Positions 9,701-17,571 of a stretch of DNA of 44,425 nucleotides are shown in pieces. The stretch comes from Methylococcales bacterium (GTDB lineage Bacteria; Pseudomonadota; Gammaproteobacteria; Methylococcales; Methylomonadaceae), in the NCBI GenBank assembly GCA_023145835.1, contig JAGLDH010000010.1, forward strand, positions 1-44,425, in the 5' to 3' direction. The position numbers and the translations under genes are program-made. How positions within the stretch are numbered: the first letter of the stretch is position 1; every line of letters starts with the position of its first letter. The notes under the pieces are model-generated. The model saw nothing but the letters and a program-made list of their open reading frames with translations, made no database searches and had not been told where the DNA came from.

Positions 9701-10327
9701 GACTTTAGTCTGCTAGAAACACGCAGTGACATTACTATTTTGCCTGTATACACTCAGATGCTAGAAAACAATGTGGTACAAATTCCGTTGGGTTATCGAG
9801 CACGATATGTACGTGTCCAAAAAACTCAAGGTTCAATACTATCGCTGGCTGAAGTAGATATTTATTCTGATGTGGCTAATCCACTCGTGAATGTCACCAA
9901 TAATGCAGTGGTCAGTCAGTCATCCACCCTTCCTAATAGTCCATCACCTCAAGTTGTTGTTGATGGCAACACCAATGGTACGTATAACGCAAAATCAACA
10001 ACCCATACTAATTGGCAGCACGGGTTAGAGAGTTGGCTAGACATAGACCTTGGCACAGAAAAAGATATTCATTCGATCGAGGTTTACAACCGGACAGATT
10101 GTTGTGCTAATCGTTTACAAGATTCTAAAATACTCATCAGCAACCAACCTTTTGCAAACGATTCACTGGCACAAGCACGTAGTAAAGCTTCCTTTGAGGG
10201 AAACTTAACGAGTGCTGATCGCCAAACCTTCAATGTAAACGGTAAAGGGCGTTATGTCAGAATTCAGCAAAACGCTGTAAGTGGTTATCTGTCACTGTCC
10301 GAGGTAAAGGTTATTGCAGAGCGGTAA
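6752..10327 (+). CDS. Exported GH29 alpha-L-fucosidase with a CBM32-like domain and four F-type lectin domains
   Basis: 1191 residues. Signal peptide about 19-40. GH29 barrel about 45-372 with FFHFS, VIKHHSGFSMYD (113-124) and the nucleophile Asp204 in VWFDGAG, the form seen in alpha-1,3/4-type (GH29-B) enzymes. Glu243 and Glu251 are both candidates for the acid/base and I cannot choose. SVGRNSNLLLN marks the usual end of the barrel. A discoidin-like CBM32 follows (about 378-508), then a chitobiase C-terminal-like domain with YYTTDGSEPTTGSTPYSG (about 540-557). Four F-type lectins come last, about 588-735, 738-885, 887-1035 and 1040-1191. All have R-[TS]-D-C-C-x-x-R, but the His to Arg spacing is 28-30, longer than 26 in the other genes. 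The stop overlaps the longest reading of the next gene by 14 bases. Confidence 0.93.
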   Translation: MKQNTKSNAKNNYLKDMGRYTYKFLIGTSALFFSISPGSASIFPEPVYPIPTERQLSYQRGEVGTFFHFSLNAYYGREWGTGNEDPGRFNPTAFDASQWADAVEAMGSNLAVIVIKHHSGFSMYDTSVSDYDITATPWKNGQGDMFGELMAEFNQRGIKVGLYISPWDRHDPAFGTDQYNDNFITQLNETILNYGSDIREVWFDGAGADQHDFDWSRILQTVRSLAPNAIVFNHAEVRWSGNEAGFAGLTEWSVRTVDEYRNEKVARGRYSEEELSTAIGINGTLTNANAAFLGNDANIDLIWRSAEADTPIRHCWFHVCESVKSFDEIINIYFNSVGRNSNLLLNYSPDLTGRIPEEEISRARAMRDTVRETFNHNLLLGASVSSSNLRNNDTAFSPNNLLDNDLSTYWATNDNIHTGDVTFNLGVNTISFDTIQLREHIELGQRVEKFSVDARTTNGAWVEVATGTTIGNKRILRLAAKFNAATELRLNIKKARGLPVISEFGVYQFNRQVGFSIQPTAEYFRDSIQVSVEHDGTNLYYTTDGSEPTTGSTPYSGSFSIASDATVKVLTSSGIISQKYTKLLGAQENLALQGSARQSSSHPQGAASKAIDGNTSGNFRNSSVTHTAANESDLDEPWWEVDLGRAAYIDEIKVFNRTDCCKERLKNSIIIVSNVPFTSVTKFDVLNQTDISEYPIESDDALQVKKIQRTGRYIRIYGNGNDVLSLAEVEVLGSQESLLFNIAQNKSASQSSSNSFSTRANKAIDGITSGNIGHNSIAHTRPNTDATAWWQLDLLSSTKIKEITVHSRTDCCTERMNEFYVALSEKPIANSIEQATQDPNVTILVHNVSQFVPKVTFAVDANVRYVKILQGTPNEILQIAEVEVFSDEPDEGVLLSRYGHATQSSVYQNKMAALAIDGNYSGRYQDGSVFHTQVSGDTAPWWQIDLGESYPLSHMKLFNRSDCCMDRLSDINILLSDQPFGDADFSLLETRSDITILPVYTQMLENNVVQIPLGYRARYVRVQKTQGSILSLAEVDIYSDVANPLVNVTNNAVVSQSSTLPNSPSPQVVVDGNTNGTYNAKSTTHTNWQHGLESWLDIDLGTEKDIHSIEVYNRTDCCANRLQDSKILISNQPFANDSLAQARSKASFEGNLTSADRQTFNVNGKGRYVRIQQNAVSGYLSLSEVKVIAER

Positions 10328-10559
10328 TTATCTTTACGTAAAACCTATGCCTATTAATGAGCTACACCTTTGGGTTAGCAATAGAAGAAAAGAAAATATA
10401 AACAGTACGTTGATAACAATGGAGAGAACATTGAAAAACCTAAGAAATCTTATCCTAAAAAGCTTGAACGCTTTAGTGGGAGAACGGACAAAAACAATAG
10501 AAAAAACTAATATACCGACCAATCAAACCCGTGATTGTTTTAGTTTTATGCATTTAGAT

Positions 10560-13391
10560 ATGCAAAAAATTGGAGTTTTATGTTGCGTGTTCGCGACGAA
10601 TCTCTATGCCGCTCCTGCAGACACTGGCGATAAGCGAAACCTAGCCTTGTCAGGTACTGCAACTCAAAGTTCAGCTTATCAGGGAAAAACTGCAGAGAGA
10701 GCAATTGATGGCGTTCGCAAGCAAGATTATGCGAGCAATTCTGTCTCGCATACAGGATTAGAAAGTGAAGCCTGGTGGCAGGTAAAGCTTATTAAAAATG
10801 AGCCTGTTAAGAAAGTGGGTCTTTTTTTTCGATCTGATAATTGTTGTTTGCAGCGAAATGCTTCATTTAATTTATATTTGGCTGATTTTGACATGTCAGG
10901 CTTGAGTAATGTTCAGTTGCAAGCTAACTCAAATGTTGCGCATTATGCTTTCTCTAACAATAGCGCGACAAATTTAACTCAAGACTTAAACGTTAATGCG
11001 CAATATGTTATGGTCAAATTAGCAGGTAGTAATTATCTTTCTTTGGCTGAGGTTGAAGTTTTTAGTGATGAAGTTCTGCCTGTCTTGCCTGTAAATGACT
11101 TTTTAGATAAGAATAGATATGGTGCATTCTTGCACTATAACATGTCCACATATACAAATGTGCAGTGGGCAAACCCTAACGCTGATCCATCATTATTTGC
11201 CCCAAGCAACCTTGACACTGATCAATGGGCACAAGTCCTTAAAGATGCAGGGATGACATATGGCGTATTAACATCAAAACATCATGACGGCTTCGCTTTA
11301 TGGGATACTGATTATTCCAATCACAATTCATTAAACTCAGCGTGTGAGTGTAATGTTGTAAGACAGTATGTTGATAGCTTTAGGGCAAAAGGTATTGTGC
11401 CTGGCATATATTTCTCCATATGGGATTTGAATGATCCTGCCATCAATACTCAATCTTATGGAAGTCGACCGAATGATGTGAGTGTTGATGAATTTGGCTT
11501 AACCAATATTGGTTGGACAAAGCGGAGCCAAGATCCGCTTTTCATAAAAAACCAACTCAGAGAATTACTCACTGAATTTGGTGAAATTCCATTGCTTTGG
11601 TTTGATGCATGGGGCCAGATTGCGGCTTATGATTATGTGCCTTATCAAGATTTACGGGACTTTATTCGGCATGTTTCACCGCAAACTATCATAGTCAATA
11701 ACGATAAAAATCATTCAAATGCTACGGCTGATTTAGTTTCAATCGAAGATGGGATTACTTTGCATCCGAACGCACCAACGATAAAGGGTGTGAAAAGCCA
11801 GGTGTCTACTAAGGCTAGCTCTACATGGTTTGCACATGCTGACTATTACGCTCTCACAGACGCAAATCTTTTAGGCCGTCTTTTGTATGAGACGACAATA
11901 TCACCAAATGGAACGGCGTTGTTTAATTTACCCGTCATTCAAGAAGGGGTTATCCCAAACGCTGTAAATGGTTTGCTGGCTGAGGTTAAAACAATCGCTC
12001 AAGAATTGTCTCTGGCTAGTAAAACGCCCTCATCAAAAAATGTGGCAATTGGCAAACCGACTGGGCAAAGCTCGATATATGGTCAATTAGCGAGTCGTTT
12101 TGCCGTCGACGGAGATGCATCTGGTGTAAATAGATATCTAGTTGATGGACAATACGCCAATAAGGGGTCGCTGATGCATACAGAAAGCGAAAACAATCCA
12201 TGGTGGATAGTCGATTTGGGAACTTCGCAATATGTAGATGAAGTTCGCATCTGGAATAGAAGTGATTGTTGCGAAGAGAGACTGGGTAAAATTGCGGTAG
12301 CTTGGAGTGATAGTAACATTACACAATCCCTTTGGAATAATGGTAGTTTGACTGTGAACGACAACGTGCAAGTTTTGGATGCTGGTAGCGGTGCCCGTAT
12401 ACTCTCTGCATCAATTGGTGGTAATGCTCGGTTTATCAAAGTTCAAAAAGCAGATGCTGGATACTTATCCCTCGGAGAAGTGGAAGTGCTGCGCTATAAT
12501 CGTAATTTGACAGATGGCCAGACAGCGTTCGTGAGTGCCTATCAGAGTAGTACCTCTTTTGGTGGGGTAGCGAACAGAGCTATAGATCAAAATATTGACG
12601 GTAACTATGCTGCTAGATCTGTTACACACACGGATCATGATGTGTCGGCTTGGTGGGAAGTAGATCTGGGCGCGATTTCCACATTTGATAAAATCCAAGT
12701 TTATAATAGACAGGATTGTTGTAAAAGACGGTTCACAAACATGTTCGTTTTTGTGTCTTCGCAGCCAATGGAAGGGAAATCACTCGATCAACTTCAAAAT
12801 GATACGAATATAACTCAGTTTCACCGTGAAGTTGTTGGTGATGTCTGGAATATAGATGGAGCCTTGTCAGGTCGATATGTGCGGGTACAAAGAGCTGAGC
12901 CAGGCTATCTGTCTATTGCAGAAGTTGCAATTTATCAGGCTTCTGAAGTTAACACCAATTTAGCATTGGCTAAAATAGCAACGCAAAGCACCACTGCTTA
13001 TGGGGGGAGTGCGGACCGAGCTGTTGATGGCAATATTAGCGGAGTATTCACAGATGGGTCAGTTACACATACTGCAGCTGATGAGGTTAATCCGGAGCCA
13101 TGGTGGCAAGTTGATTTGTCGCAATCTCAGCCTATTAAAAAGGTAAGCCTTTATGGTAGAACAGATTGTTGTGCTGAGCGTTTCACTGACATGTATGTTA
13201 TGTTCTTCGATGATCCTCCAAATACAGATCTATCGCTTATTGATAATATCAATGCTGCTAAACGTGTTGTGAGTATAGCTAAGCCGAAATCAGTGGAAGA
13301 AATCGAAATCCCCACGATAAACGCTAGATATGTCTTAATACGCAAAGCATCATCGTCACCACTAAGTTTAGCCGAAGTCATTGTTGAATGA
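10560..13391 (+). CDS. Exported GH29 alpha-L-fucosidase flanked by one N-terminal and three C-terminal F-type lectins
   Basis: The frame is open from 10314 (1025 codons), but ATG 10560 begins a good signal peptide (MQKIGVLCCVFATNLYA), so I start there. No ribosome site decides it. In 1025-codon numbering: F-type lectin 1 about 108-251; GH29 about 262-575 with the nucleophile Asp431 in LLWFDAWG and SKHHDGFALWD at 321-331; lectins 2, 3 and 4 about 585-730, 732-880 and 882-1025. This order (lectin, enzyme, lectins) differs from the upstream fucosidase, and there is no CBM32 or chitobiase-like domain, so the two are not simple duplicates. Lectin 1 reads RSDNCCLQR with one residue inserted between Asp and the Cys pair, and may have altered binding; the others are canonical. 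It likely cleaves a different fucosyl linkage from its neighbour (inference). Confidence 0.91.
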   Translation: MQKIGVLCCVFATNLYAAPADTGDKRNLALSGTATQSSAYQGKTAERAIDGVRKQDYASNSVSHTGLESEAWWQVKLIKNEPVKKVGLFFRSDNCCLQRNASFNLYLADFDMSGLSNVQLQANSNVAHYAFSNNSATNLTQDLNVNAQYVMVKLAGSNYLSLAEVEVFSDEVLPVLPVNDFLDKNRYGAFLHYNMSTYTNVQWANPNADPSLFAPSNLDTDQWAQVLKDAGMTYGVLTSKHHDGFALWDTDYSNHNSLNSACECNVVRQYVDSFRAKGIVPGIYFSIWDLNDPAINTQSYGSRPNDVSVDEFGLTNIGWTKRSQDPLFIKNQLRELLTEFGEIPLLWFDAWGQIAAYDYVPYQDLRDFIRHVSPQTIIVNNDKNHSNATADLVSIEDGITLHPNAPTIKGVKSQVSTKASSTWFAHADYYALTDANLLGRLLYETTISPNGTALFNLPVIQEGVIPNAVNGLLAEVKTIAQELSLASKTPSSKNVAIGKPTGQSSIYGQLASRFAVDGDASGVNRYLVDGQYANKGSLMHTESENNPWWIVDLGTSQYVDEVRIWNRSDCCEERLGKIAVAWSDSNITQSLWNNGSLTVNDNVQVLDAGSGARILSASIGGNARFIKVQKADAGYLSLGEVEVLRYNRNLTDGQTAFVSAYQSSTSFGGVANRAIDQNIDGNYAARSVTHTDHDVSAWWEVDLGAISTFDKIQVYNRQDCCKRRFTNMFVFVSSQPMEGKSLDQLQNDTNITQFHREVVGDVWNIDGALSGRYVRVQRAEPGYLSIAEVAIYQASEVNTNLALAKIATQSTTAYGGSADRAVDGNISGVFTDGSVTHTAADEVNPEPWWQVDLSQSQPIKKVSLYGRTDCCAERFTDMYVMFFDDPPNTDLSLIDNINAAKRVVSIAKPKSVEEIEIPTINARYVLIRKASSSPLSLAEVIVE

Positions 13392-13398
13392 CAACAAA

Positions 13399-13420
13399 TG
13401 CTGAAAATCAGGGAAACGGA
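13399..13420 (+). repeat. Left copy of a 22-bp perfect inverted repeat framing the IS graveyard
   Basis: The 22 bases starting TGCTGAAAATCAGGG occur here and, exactly reversed, at 17550-17571. The left copy begins 8 bases after the fucosidase stop codon. The right copy lies 140 bases after the IS1182 transposase remnant, where a terminal inverted repeat of that element would be expected. Confidence 0.7.
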
Positions 13421-13429
13421 ACACAGCGG

Positions 13430-13800
13430 AGTGATGATTTTTAGTCCACGGTAGGCGTCAGGGAACAAGCTGAAGCTAAGTTAAAATAGCACGTGAGGGA
13501 AGCTTAACGGAGCGGCTCTTGTGCGGAGTTGAGGTGTACGCAAAGCGAACCAGGGCTTATCTATTCGCTGCTTACTTTTTGCATTCTGGGGGGCAGGACG
13601 TTCCCTGAATTCAAAAAGTGAGCAATGGTGCGCTTGACTGAACCGATAGCGGGAGGAGGGAATAATGAGAATGTGCATTAAAACCTATGCGATTTTGATA
13701 AGATTAGTTGTTGGGGTTCCTCCTACTCACACTCAAGCCCCTCCCAACAGGCTCTTACGAGTGGACTGGTCACAGTTTAGATCCTGGTTGTTATGAGTAA
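13430..13800. other. GC-richer structured non-coding segment
   Basis: No credible gene on either strand. Base composition is clearly richer in G and C than the surroundings. GCTTACTTTTTG (13570-13581) pairs with CAAAAAGTGAGC (13612-13623), and the pairing continues inward (CATTC with GAATT, GGG with CCC), giving a hairpin of roughly 20 pairs. GTCAGGGAAC (13457-13466) is also mirrored by GTTCCCTGA near 13600. This looks like the end region of a mobile element or a structured RNA gene. It does not match a group II intron domain V that I can recognise. Confidence 0.4.
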
Positions 13801-13841
13801 TAACAGCTAATAGCATTTTCATCAGTGTTCCCATATTATCC

Positions 13842-14048
13842 CTACCCAGAAACTAATCGAGTCATCAGAGCAGACATAAGGTCGGCCAGAGGCTTTTCTG
13901 TGATTATTGCATTTTGAAAAAAAGGGCTGGCTGATATTTCTTTATGTAAGCAGGTCTTACCTTTATCATCTAGAATACAAACATAAAGTAATCTGGCATG
14001 TAAATCTATTCCGCAGTAGTATGGAAGCGTGTTATTGTGAAAATTCAT
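13842..14048 (-). pseudogene. N-terminal fragment of an IS110-family transposase
   Basis: Opens MNFHNNTLPYYCGIDLHA then RLLYVCILDDKGK, the start of the DEDD (RuvC-like) domain of IS110 transposases with its first catalytic Asp in GIDLHA. After about 40 residues the homology stops and the frame ends at 13842, so the rest of the enzyme is lost. AGGAGAAGCTCA precedes the ATG, a good ribosome site, so the 5' end of the element is preserved. Confidence 0.75.
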
Positions 14049-14240
14049 TGAGCTTCTCCTGTTATGGTTTTTGCTCCATTAGTTTAACGCGAAAGTTTTA
14101 AACTAATGGGGAGGCTCAATGAGTATCAATCGCATGCAACTAGGACTTCCGCCTGCATCACGCCTTTTTTAAAAGAGCAGAAAAATACGTGCCCCTCACG
14201 GCAGCCTGTGATGTGGGCGTTAGCTGAATGCGACCGACCA
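14049..14240 (-). other. Non-coding left end of the IS110 remnant, possible bridge-RNA relic
   Basis: About 190 bases lie between the IS110 start codon and the NIF3-like gene. CCATTAGTTTAA (14076-14087) pairs perfectly with TTAAACTAATGG (14098-14109). IS110 elements carry a non-coding end of about this length upstream of the transposase that encodes a structured bridge RNA. That this piece is such a relic is inference from position and structure only. Confidence 0.35.
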
Positions 14241-14252
14241 GCAAGGAAACAG

Positions 14253-14978
14253 ATGTTTAATTACGAAGAAATTCTATATAAATGCTTTCCTGATAGTCTG
14301 TTAGATGAAGATAAAAAAGAATGGGGTATTTCTGGAAAGTCTGAAGCTCCTAAGCTATTAGCTTACGCAACAACTTTAACTCCAGAAGTGGTGATAGAAG
14401 CTCATGAAAACGATGTAAATATAATTGTTACTCATCATCCTGTTTGGAGTTTTATGTATGAACAAAAAGAAAAAACTTACCAATTACTAAAGAAATATAG
14501 AATTACTAATATTTGGTGTCATTTACCTTTAGACAAAGCTAATTTTGGTACCGCAGTTTCTTTATTAGGTTTGTTAAACTGCAAGCCCTTTGCAACTTTA
14601 AATAATGGTGAGGGGCGAATTGGAAAAGTATCAGAACCTCACTCATTTGAAGAAATAAAAGAGAAATTGAATCAAGCGCTCAGTGAAGAGCCAGCAAGGG
14701 AATTCAATGCAGAAAAAATAATTAATAATATTGCAACTTTAACAGGGGCAGGCTCTTTTACCAATTATCTGAAAGAAGCAAAGAGTCATCATACCGATCT
14801 ATATATTACGGGTGAAACAAGTTTATATTTGCTTGAGTACGCAAAATTTCATAATGTCAGTGTTCTAATTTACTCTCATAACTATACAGAGCTTTTTGGT
14901 GTTAGATCATTGGCTAACTTAGTTGCTAATGAATTATCTATTCCTATTTATGGGCATTTAACAGAGGAGCATTTTTAA
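14253..14978 (+). CDS. NIF3-like dinuclear metal centre protein
   Basis: Member of the NIF3/YbgI family, hexameric proteins with a two-metal site whose cellular role is poorly settled. Visible marks are IIVTHHPVW near the start (metal-binding His pair), HLPLDKANFGT, and near the C-terminus YITGE and IYSHNYTELFGVRSLANLV, which hold the remaining metal ligands. At 241 residues it is close to the usual family length. The frame extends upstream to 14106, but that part runs into the IS110 end; AAGGA at 14243-14247, five bases before ATG 14253, fixes the start. It stands alone among IS remnants with no functional neighbour, so it was probably stranded or carried in by rearrangement. Confidence 0.82.
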   Translation: MFNYEEILYKCFPDSLLDEDKKEWGISGKSEAPKLLAYATTLTPEVVIEAHENDVNIIVTHHPVWSFMYEQKEKTYQLLKKYRITNIWCHLPLDKANFGTAVSLLGLLNCKPFATLNNGEGRIGKVSEPHSFEEIKEKLNQALSEEPAREFNAEKIINNIATLTGAGSFTNYLKEAKSHHTDLYITGETSLYLLEYAKFHNVSVLIYSHNYTELFGVRSLANLVANELSIPIYGHLTEEHF

Positions 14979-15169
14979 CTGTAAGTGCCAATGAATGTAA
15001 ATTGTTACAAATTCAGACAACTTGATCACTAGGGATAGATTATGGTTATAATTTAGAGCTAAAACCATCAAGAATATAAAGGTCTATTTAAACAATAAAG
15101 ACTTGCCGGCTAAACAAATTACTCAACAAAACGATGGATACTGTTTACAAATAGGAAAGTAAAGAACAT

Positions 15170-15516
15170 GAGCAGCTAAAAGAACATAAATACACGTTTC
15201 TAAAAAACAAGTTCTCTGACAAGAAGCAATCAGAATTGAATCAACTTATTGCCCTCTATCCAACCTTAGGCTTGGCTTACCAACTAAAAGTTCTATTCAA
15301 TAATTGTGGAGTAATGCCCGACAAAAGCAGCACAACCTCCTTTATTCACCAGTGGTTTGATGAAGTTGAAAAAAGCATAAACAGCCGTTTATGAAGCTTT
15401 TAAAAACAGTCAAAGCCCACCTATCGGGCATTATAAATTTCGTTGAAACTAAAATAACTAACGCAATTTTAGAAAGTATTACCAATAAAATTCAAATAGC
15501 AAAGAAAAGAGCTTGA
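15170..15516 (+). pseudogene. C-terminal fragment of an ISL3-family transposase, frameshifted
   Basis: One frame reads EQLKEHKYTFLK, QSELNQLIALYPTLGLAYQL and onward to SFIHQWFDEVEKSINSRL, then stops at a TGA. A second frame continues as LLKTVKAHLSGIINFVETKI, TNAILESITNKIQIAKKRA and stops at 15516. The helical linker and the final 'TNA-x-x-E-x-x-N-x-K-I' with the last catalytic Glu are typical of ISL3 transposases. Roughly the first half of the enzyme is missing. The 190 bases before it (14979-15169) hold nothing else I recognise. Confidence 0.75.
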
Positions 15517-15601
15517 GATCATCAAAATACAGATAATTTTATCAACATAATTTATTTCCCATGAGGAAGATTAAAATTTGATTATCTACTTAATATGACA
15601 A

Positions 15602-15982
15602 TTATTTTTCAATTTTCAATAGCCAGCCATCATTTTCTGGACAATTATTTGTACCTGTAGCTTTTATATTAACTCTTACATAAGCCCCTTCTAGAGTAGC
15701 AGGTAATTTTCCAGTAACAGAATATCCTCCACTTGTTTTTTCAATGTTAATAGGAACAACCTGTTTTTTCATACTTACTTCAATCATTTTTGGATTAGTT
15801 GATGGTGAGGCTACAAATGAAAACTCGGAATCTGGCTCTACAACTGATAAATGTGGTGGTATAAATCGACTAAGATCAGGTTTTACACACGCTTTTTTGC
15901 TACTACTACCACTTCCATATGCAAGAATATTGGTACTAAAAACTACAAAGCTAAGGACCGCTATTAATTTAATTGTATTCAT
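15602..15982 (-). CDS. Small exported protein of unknown function
   Basis: 126 residues. A clear Sec signal peptide (MNTIKLIAVLSFVVFSTNILA) is followed by YGSGSSSKKACVKP. The rest, with alternating hydrophobic residues (FSFVASPSTNP, YSVTGKLPATLEGAYVRVNI) and one more Cys (NNCPENDGW), reads like a single Ig-like beta-sandwich closed by a disulfide. GGAGGA eight bases before the ATG is a strong ribosome site, so this is a real gene despite lying between transposase relics. I do not recognise a family. It has no operon partner. Confidence 0.7.
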   Translation of the reverse strand: MNTIKLIAVLSFVVFSTNILAYGSGSSSKKACVKPDLSRFIPPHLSVVEPDSEFSFVASPSTNPKMIEVSMKKQVVPINIEKTSGGYSVTGKLPATLEGAYVRVNIKATGTNNCPENDGWLLKIEK

Positions 15983-16184
15983 AAAATTTCCTCCACTAAT
16001 ATGCTGGTTAAAAAATAGTCACTAAATTCATACATTCAATCTAATTCTTATTCGTTCCTCTGTTTTTTCACAAAAAAAGAATAAGAGAAACTAGTATATT
16101 CCCAAATATTGATAAAAGTAAGAATAAATTTGACACCTAAAAAGCTAGGAGTCTACCATTAAAATTAATAGTTGAAAGAAGACT

Positions 16185-16663
16185 ATAATGGTCATGCACA
16201 TCTATTGGATAGCTTGATTCAAGCAAGATATTATCTTCTCAACATCAATAATTTGAAACTTGCTCGTTTTAAAGAAACCTTTCTTGGTACAGCTAAAACA
16301 AATCCGATTAATCACGTAAAGGCCTAGAGCTTTTCCAGTTACAGCAGTCTTTAGCGCTTGCTAAAAACGTATTGCAAGAGGTTTGATGAAATACCCCGAG
16401 AAAATCATGAACTCAAACGCATTACTCGTAGAAGAAAGCGGTTAGTCAATGAAAGAGCTCGCTATATTAACACCTTGCAATCAGACCTGCGAGCACTCAG
16501 TCCCGGGCTTGTTGATATAACCAGAAATCTAAAAAACTGCTGGTTTCTTAATTTTTTGTCCTCCTCTAAAGATTTACGTCAATTAGCACGCTAGAGTAAA
16601 ACAACCTTGCTGAATATCAAGCAAGTTGATGCAAAGTATGTACAGATAATCCTTCAATGGTAA
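16185..16663 (+). pseudogene. Central part of an IS110-family transposase with several frameshifts
   Basis: Consecutive frames give DYNGHAHLLDSLIQARYYLL, NNLKLARFKETFLGTAKTN, LELFQLQQSLALAKNVLQEV, then ENHELKRITRRRKRLVNERA and IKQVDAKYVQI. The KTD-x-IDA motif of IS110 enzymes is decayed here to KTNPIN, with the Asp residues lost. Both ends of the transposase are absent. At 16663 it joins directly to the IS1182 fragment. It need not be the same element as the IS110 start at 13842-14048, which is on the other strand. Confidence 0.7.
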
Positions 16664-16666
16664 ACA

Positions 16667-17408
16667 GAAGCAATATTCAGTGATGATGTTGCGTTTATGT
16701 CTGTAATGGTCAAGTTTTCTTGGAAGGATGGTAATGACTTGAATCAACTTGCTCCTATGTTAAAAAAGCACAAGACATACTGGAGCCTGATAATCTCAAG
16801 GGGTTAGCGGCTGCCGGATATTATAATACGCAGCAAATAAAAGCCTGTGAAGAACAAAATATCACACCTTATGTTGCTATTCCCAAAGCACCTAAAACAA
16901 CTAAAAACCAAGGCCGGTTTAATGAAAAAGACTTTGTCTTCAAAGCTGAACAGAATACCTATACTTGTCCGCAGGAACATCACTTAACTGCACGTAAAAA
17001 CTCAGTGCAGAGTCATGGAAGAAAAGTAACTATTTATAGAACACAAACATCAGACTGCAAAAACCACCCACTACAGGCACAATGTTTAACAGAAAAGGTT
17101 CGGTACAAAAAAATGCAGCGCTGGGAGCATCAAGACATCGTTGAAGCACATAAAGAACGGATACAAAAAAATCCCACGGCCATGCACCAACGGGCTGCAT
17201 GGGTCGAACACCCATTTGGCACTCTGAAACATAGGGAGGGAATGCATCACTTTTTAATGCGTAGCCTCAAAAAATGTAGTGGTGAGTTCAGTTTAATGGT
17301 AATAGCTTAAATTTCACACGTGTACTCAATACCCTTGATTTAAGCATTTTTAGGGATTATTGTATTCAGCGTCAAGAAAATGAGTTGAAAAACAGTCAAT
17401 ATGCTTAA
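16667..17408 (+). pseudogene. C-terminal half of an IS1182-family transposase, frameshifted
   Basis: Frames in order: EAIFSDDVAFMSVMVKFSWK ... LAPMLK, then a one-base loss in a run of six A (about 16763-16768), then KKAQDILEPDNLKGLAAAGYYN, ITPYVAIPKAPK, TYTCPQEHHLTA, HQRAAWVEHPFGTLKHREGM and, after another slip near 17300, NFTRVLNTLDLSIF to TAA 17406-17408. AAAGYYN matches the second catalytic region and VEHPFGT the C-terminal Glu region of IS1182 DDE transposases. The N-terminal half is missing. Confidence 0.78.
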
Positions 17409-17549
17409 AAAGGAAAGAATATTGACACATCAAACTGTTTTTATCGAAACCTAAAGTATATGATCATATTTAAATTTCTAAAAATTACAAATTTGACTAA
17501 AGCGCACTCTGGCAAGGTGTTGTCTAAATACTTTCTCAGTCTGTATTGC

Positions 17550-17571
17550 TCCGTTTCCCTGATTTTCAGCA
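17550..17571 (-). repeat. Right copy of the 22-bp inverted repeat framing the IS graveyard
   Basis: Exact reverse complement of 13399-13420. Its distance after the IS1182 remnant suits a terminal inverted repeat of that element. If so, the left copy marks the other original end, and the material between has been replaced by later insertions and deletions. Confidence 0.7.

Noticed and set aside
789-13391. Ordinary polysaccharide utilisation locus
   Set aside because: There is no TonB-dependent transporter, SusD-like protein, sulfatase, permease or regulator among the genes, and the cluster lies between transposase relics.
13430-13800. Group II intron or other retroelement end
   Set aside because: I could not find a domain V hairpin or any reverse-transcriptase sequence nearby.
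14195-14240. GGGCGTTAGC resembling the right half of an integron attC site before the NIF3-like gene
   Set aside because: No matching inverse core (CTAAC...) or paired attC was found after the gene; the match is too short to support a cassette.
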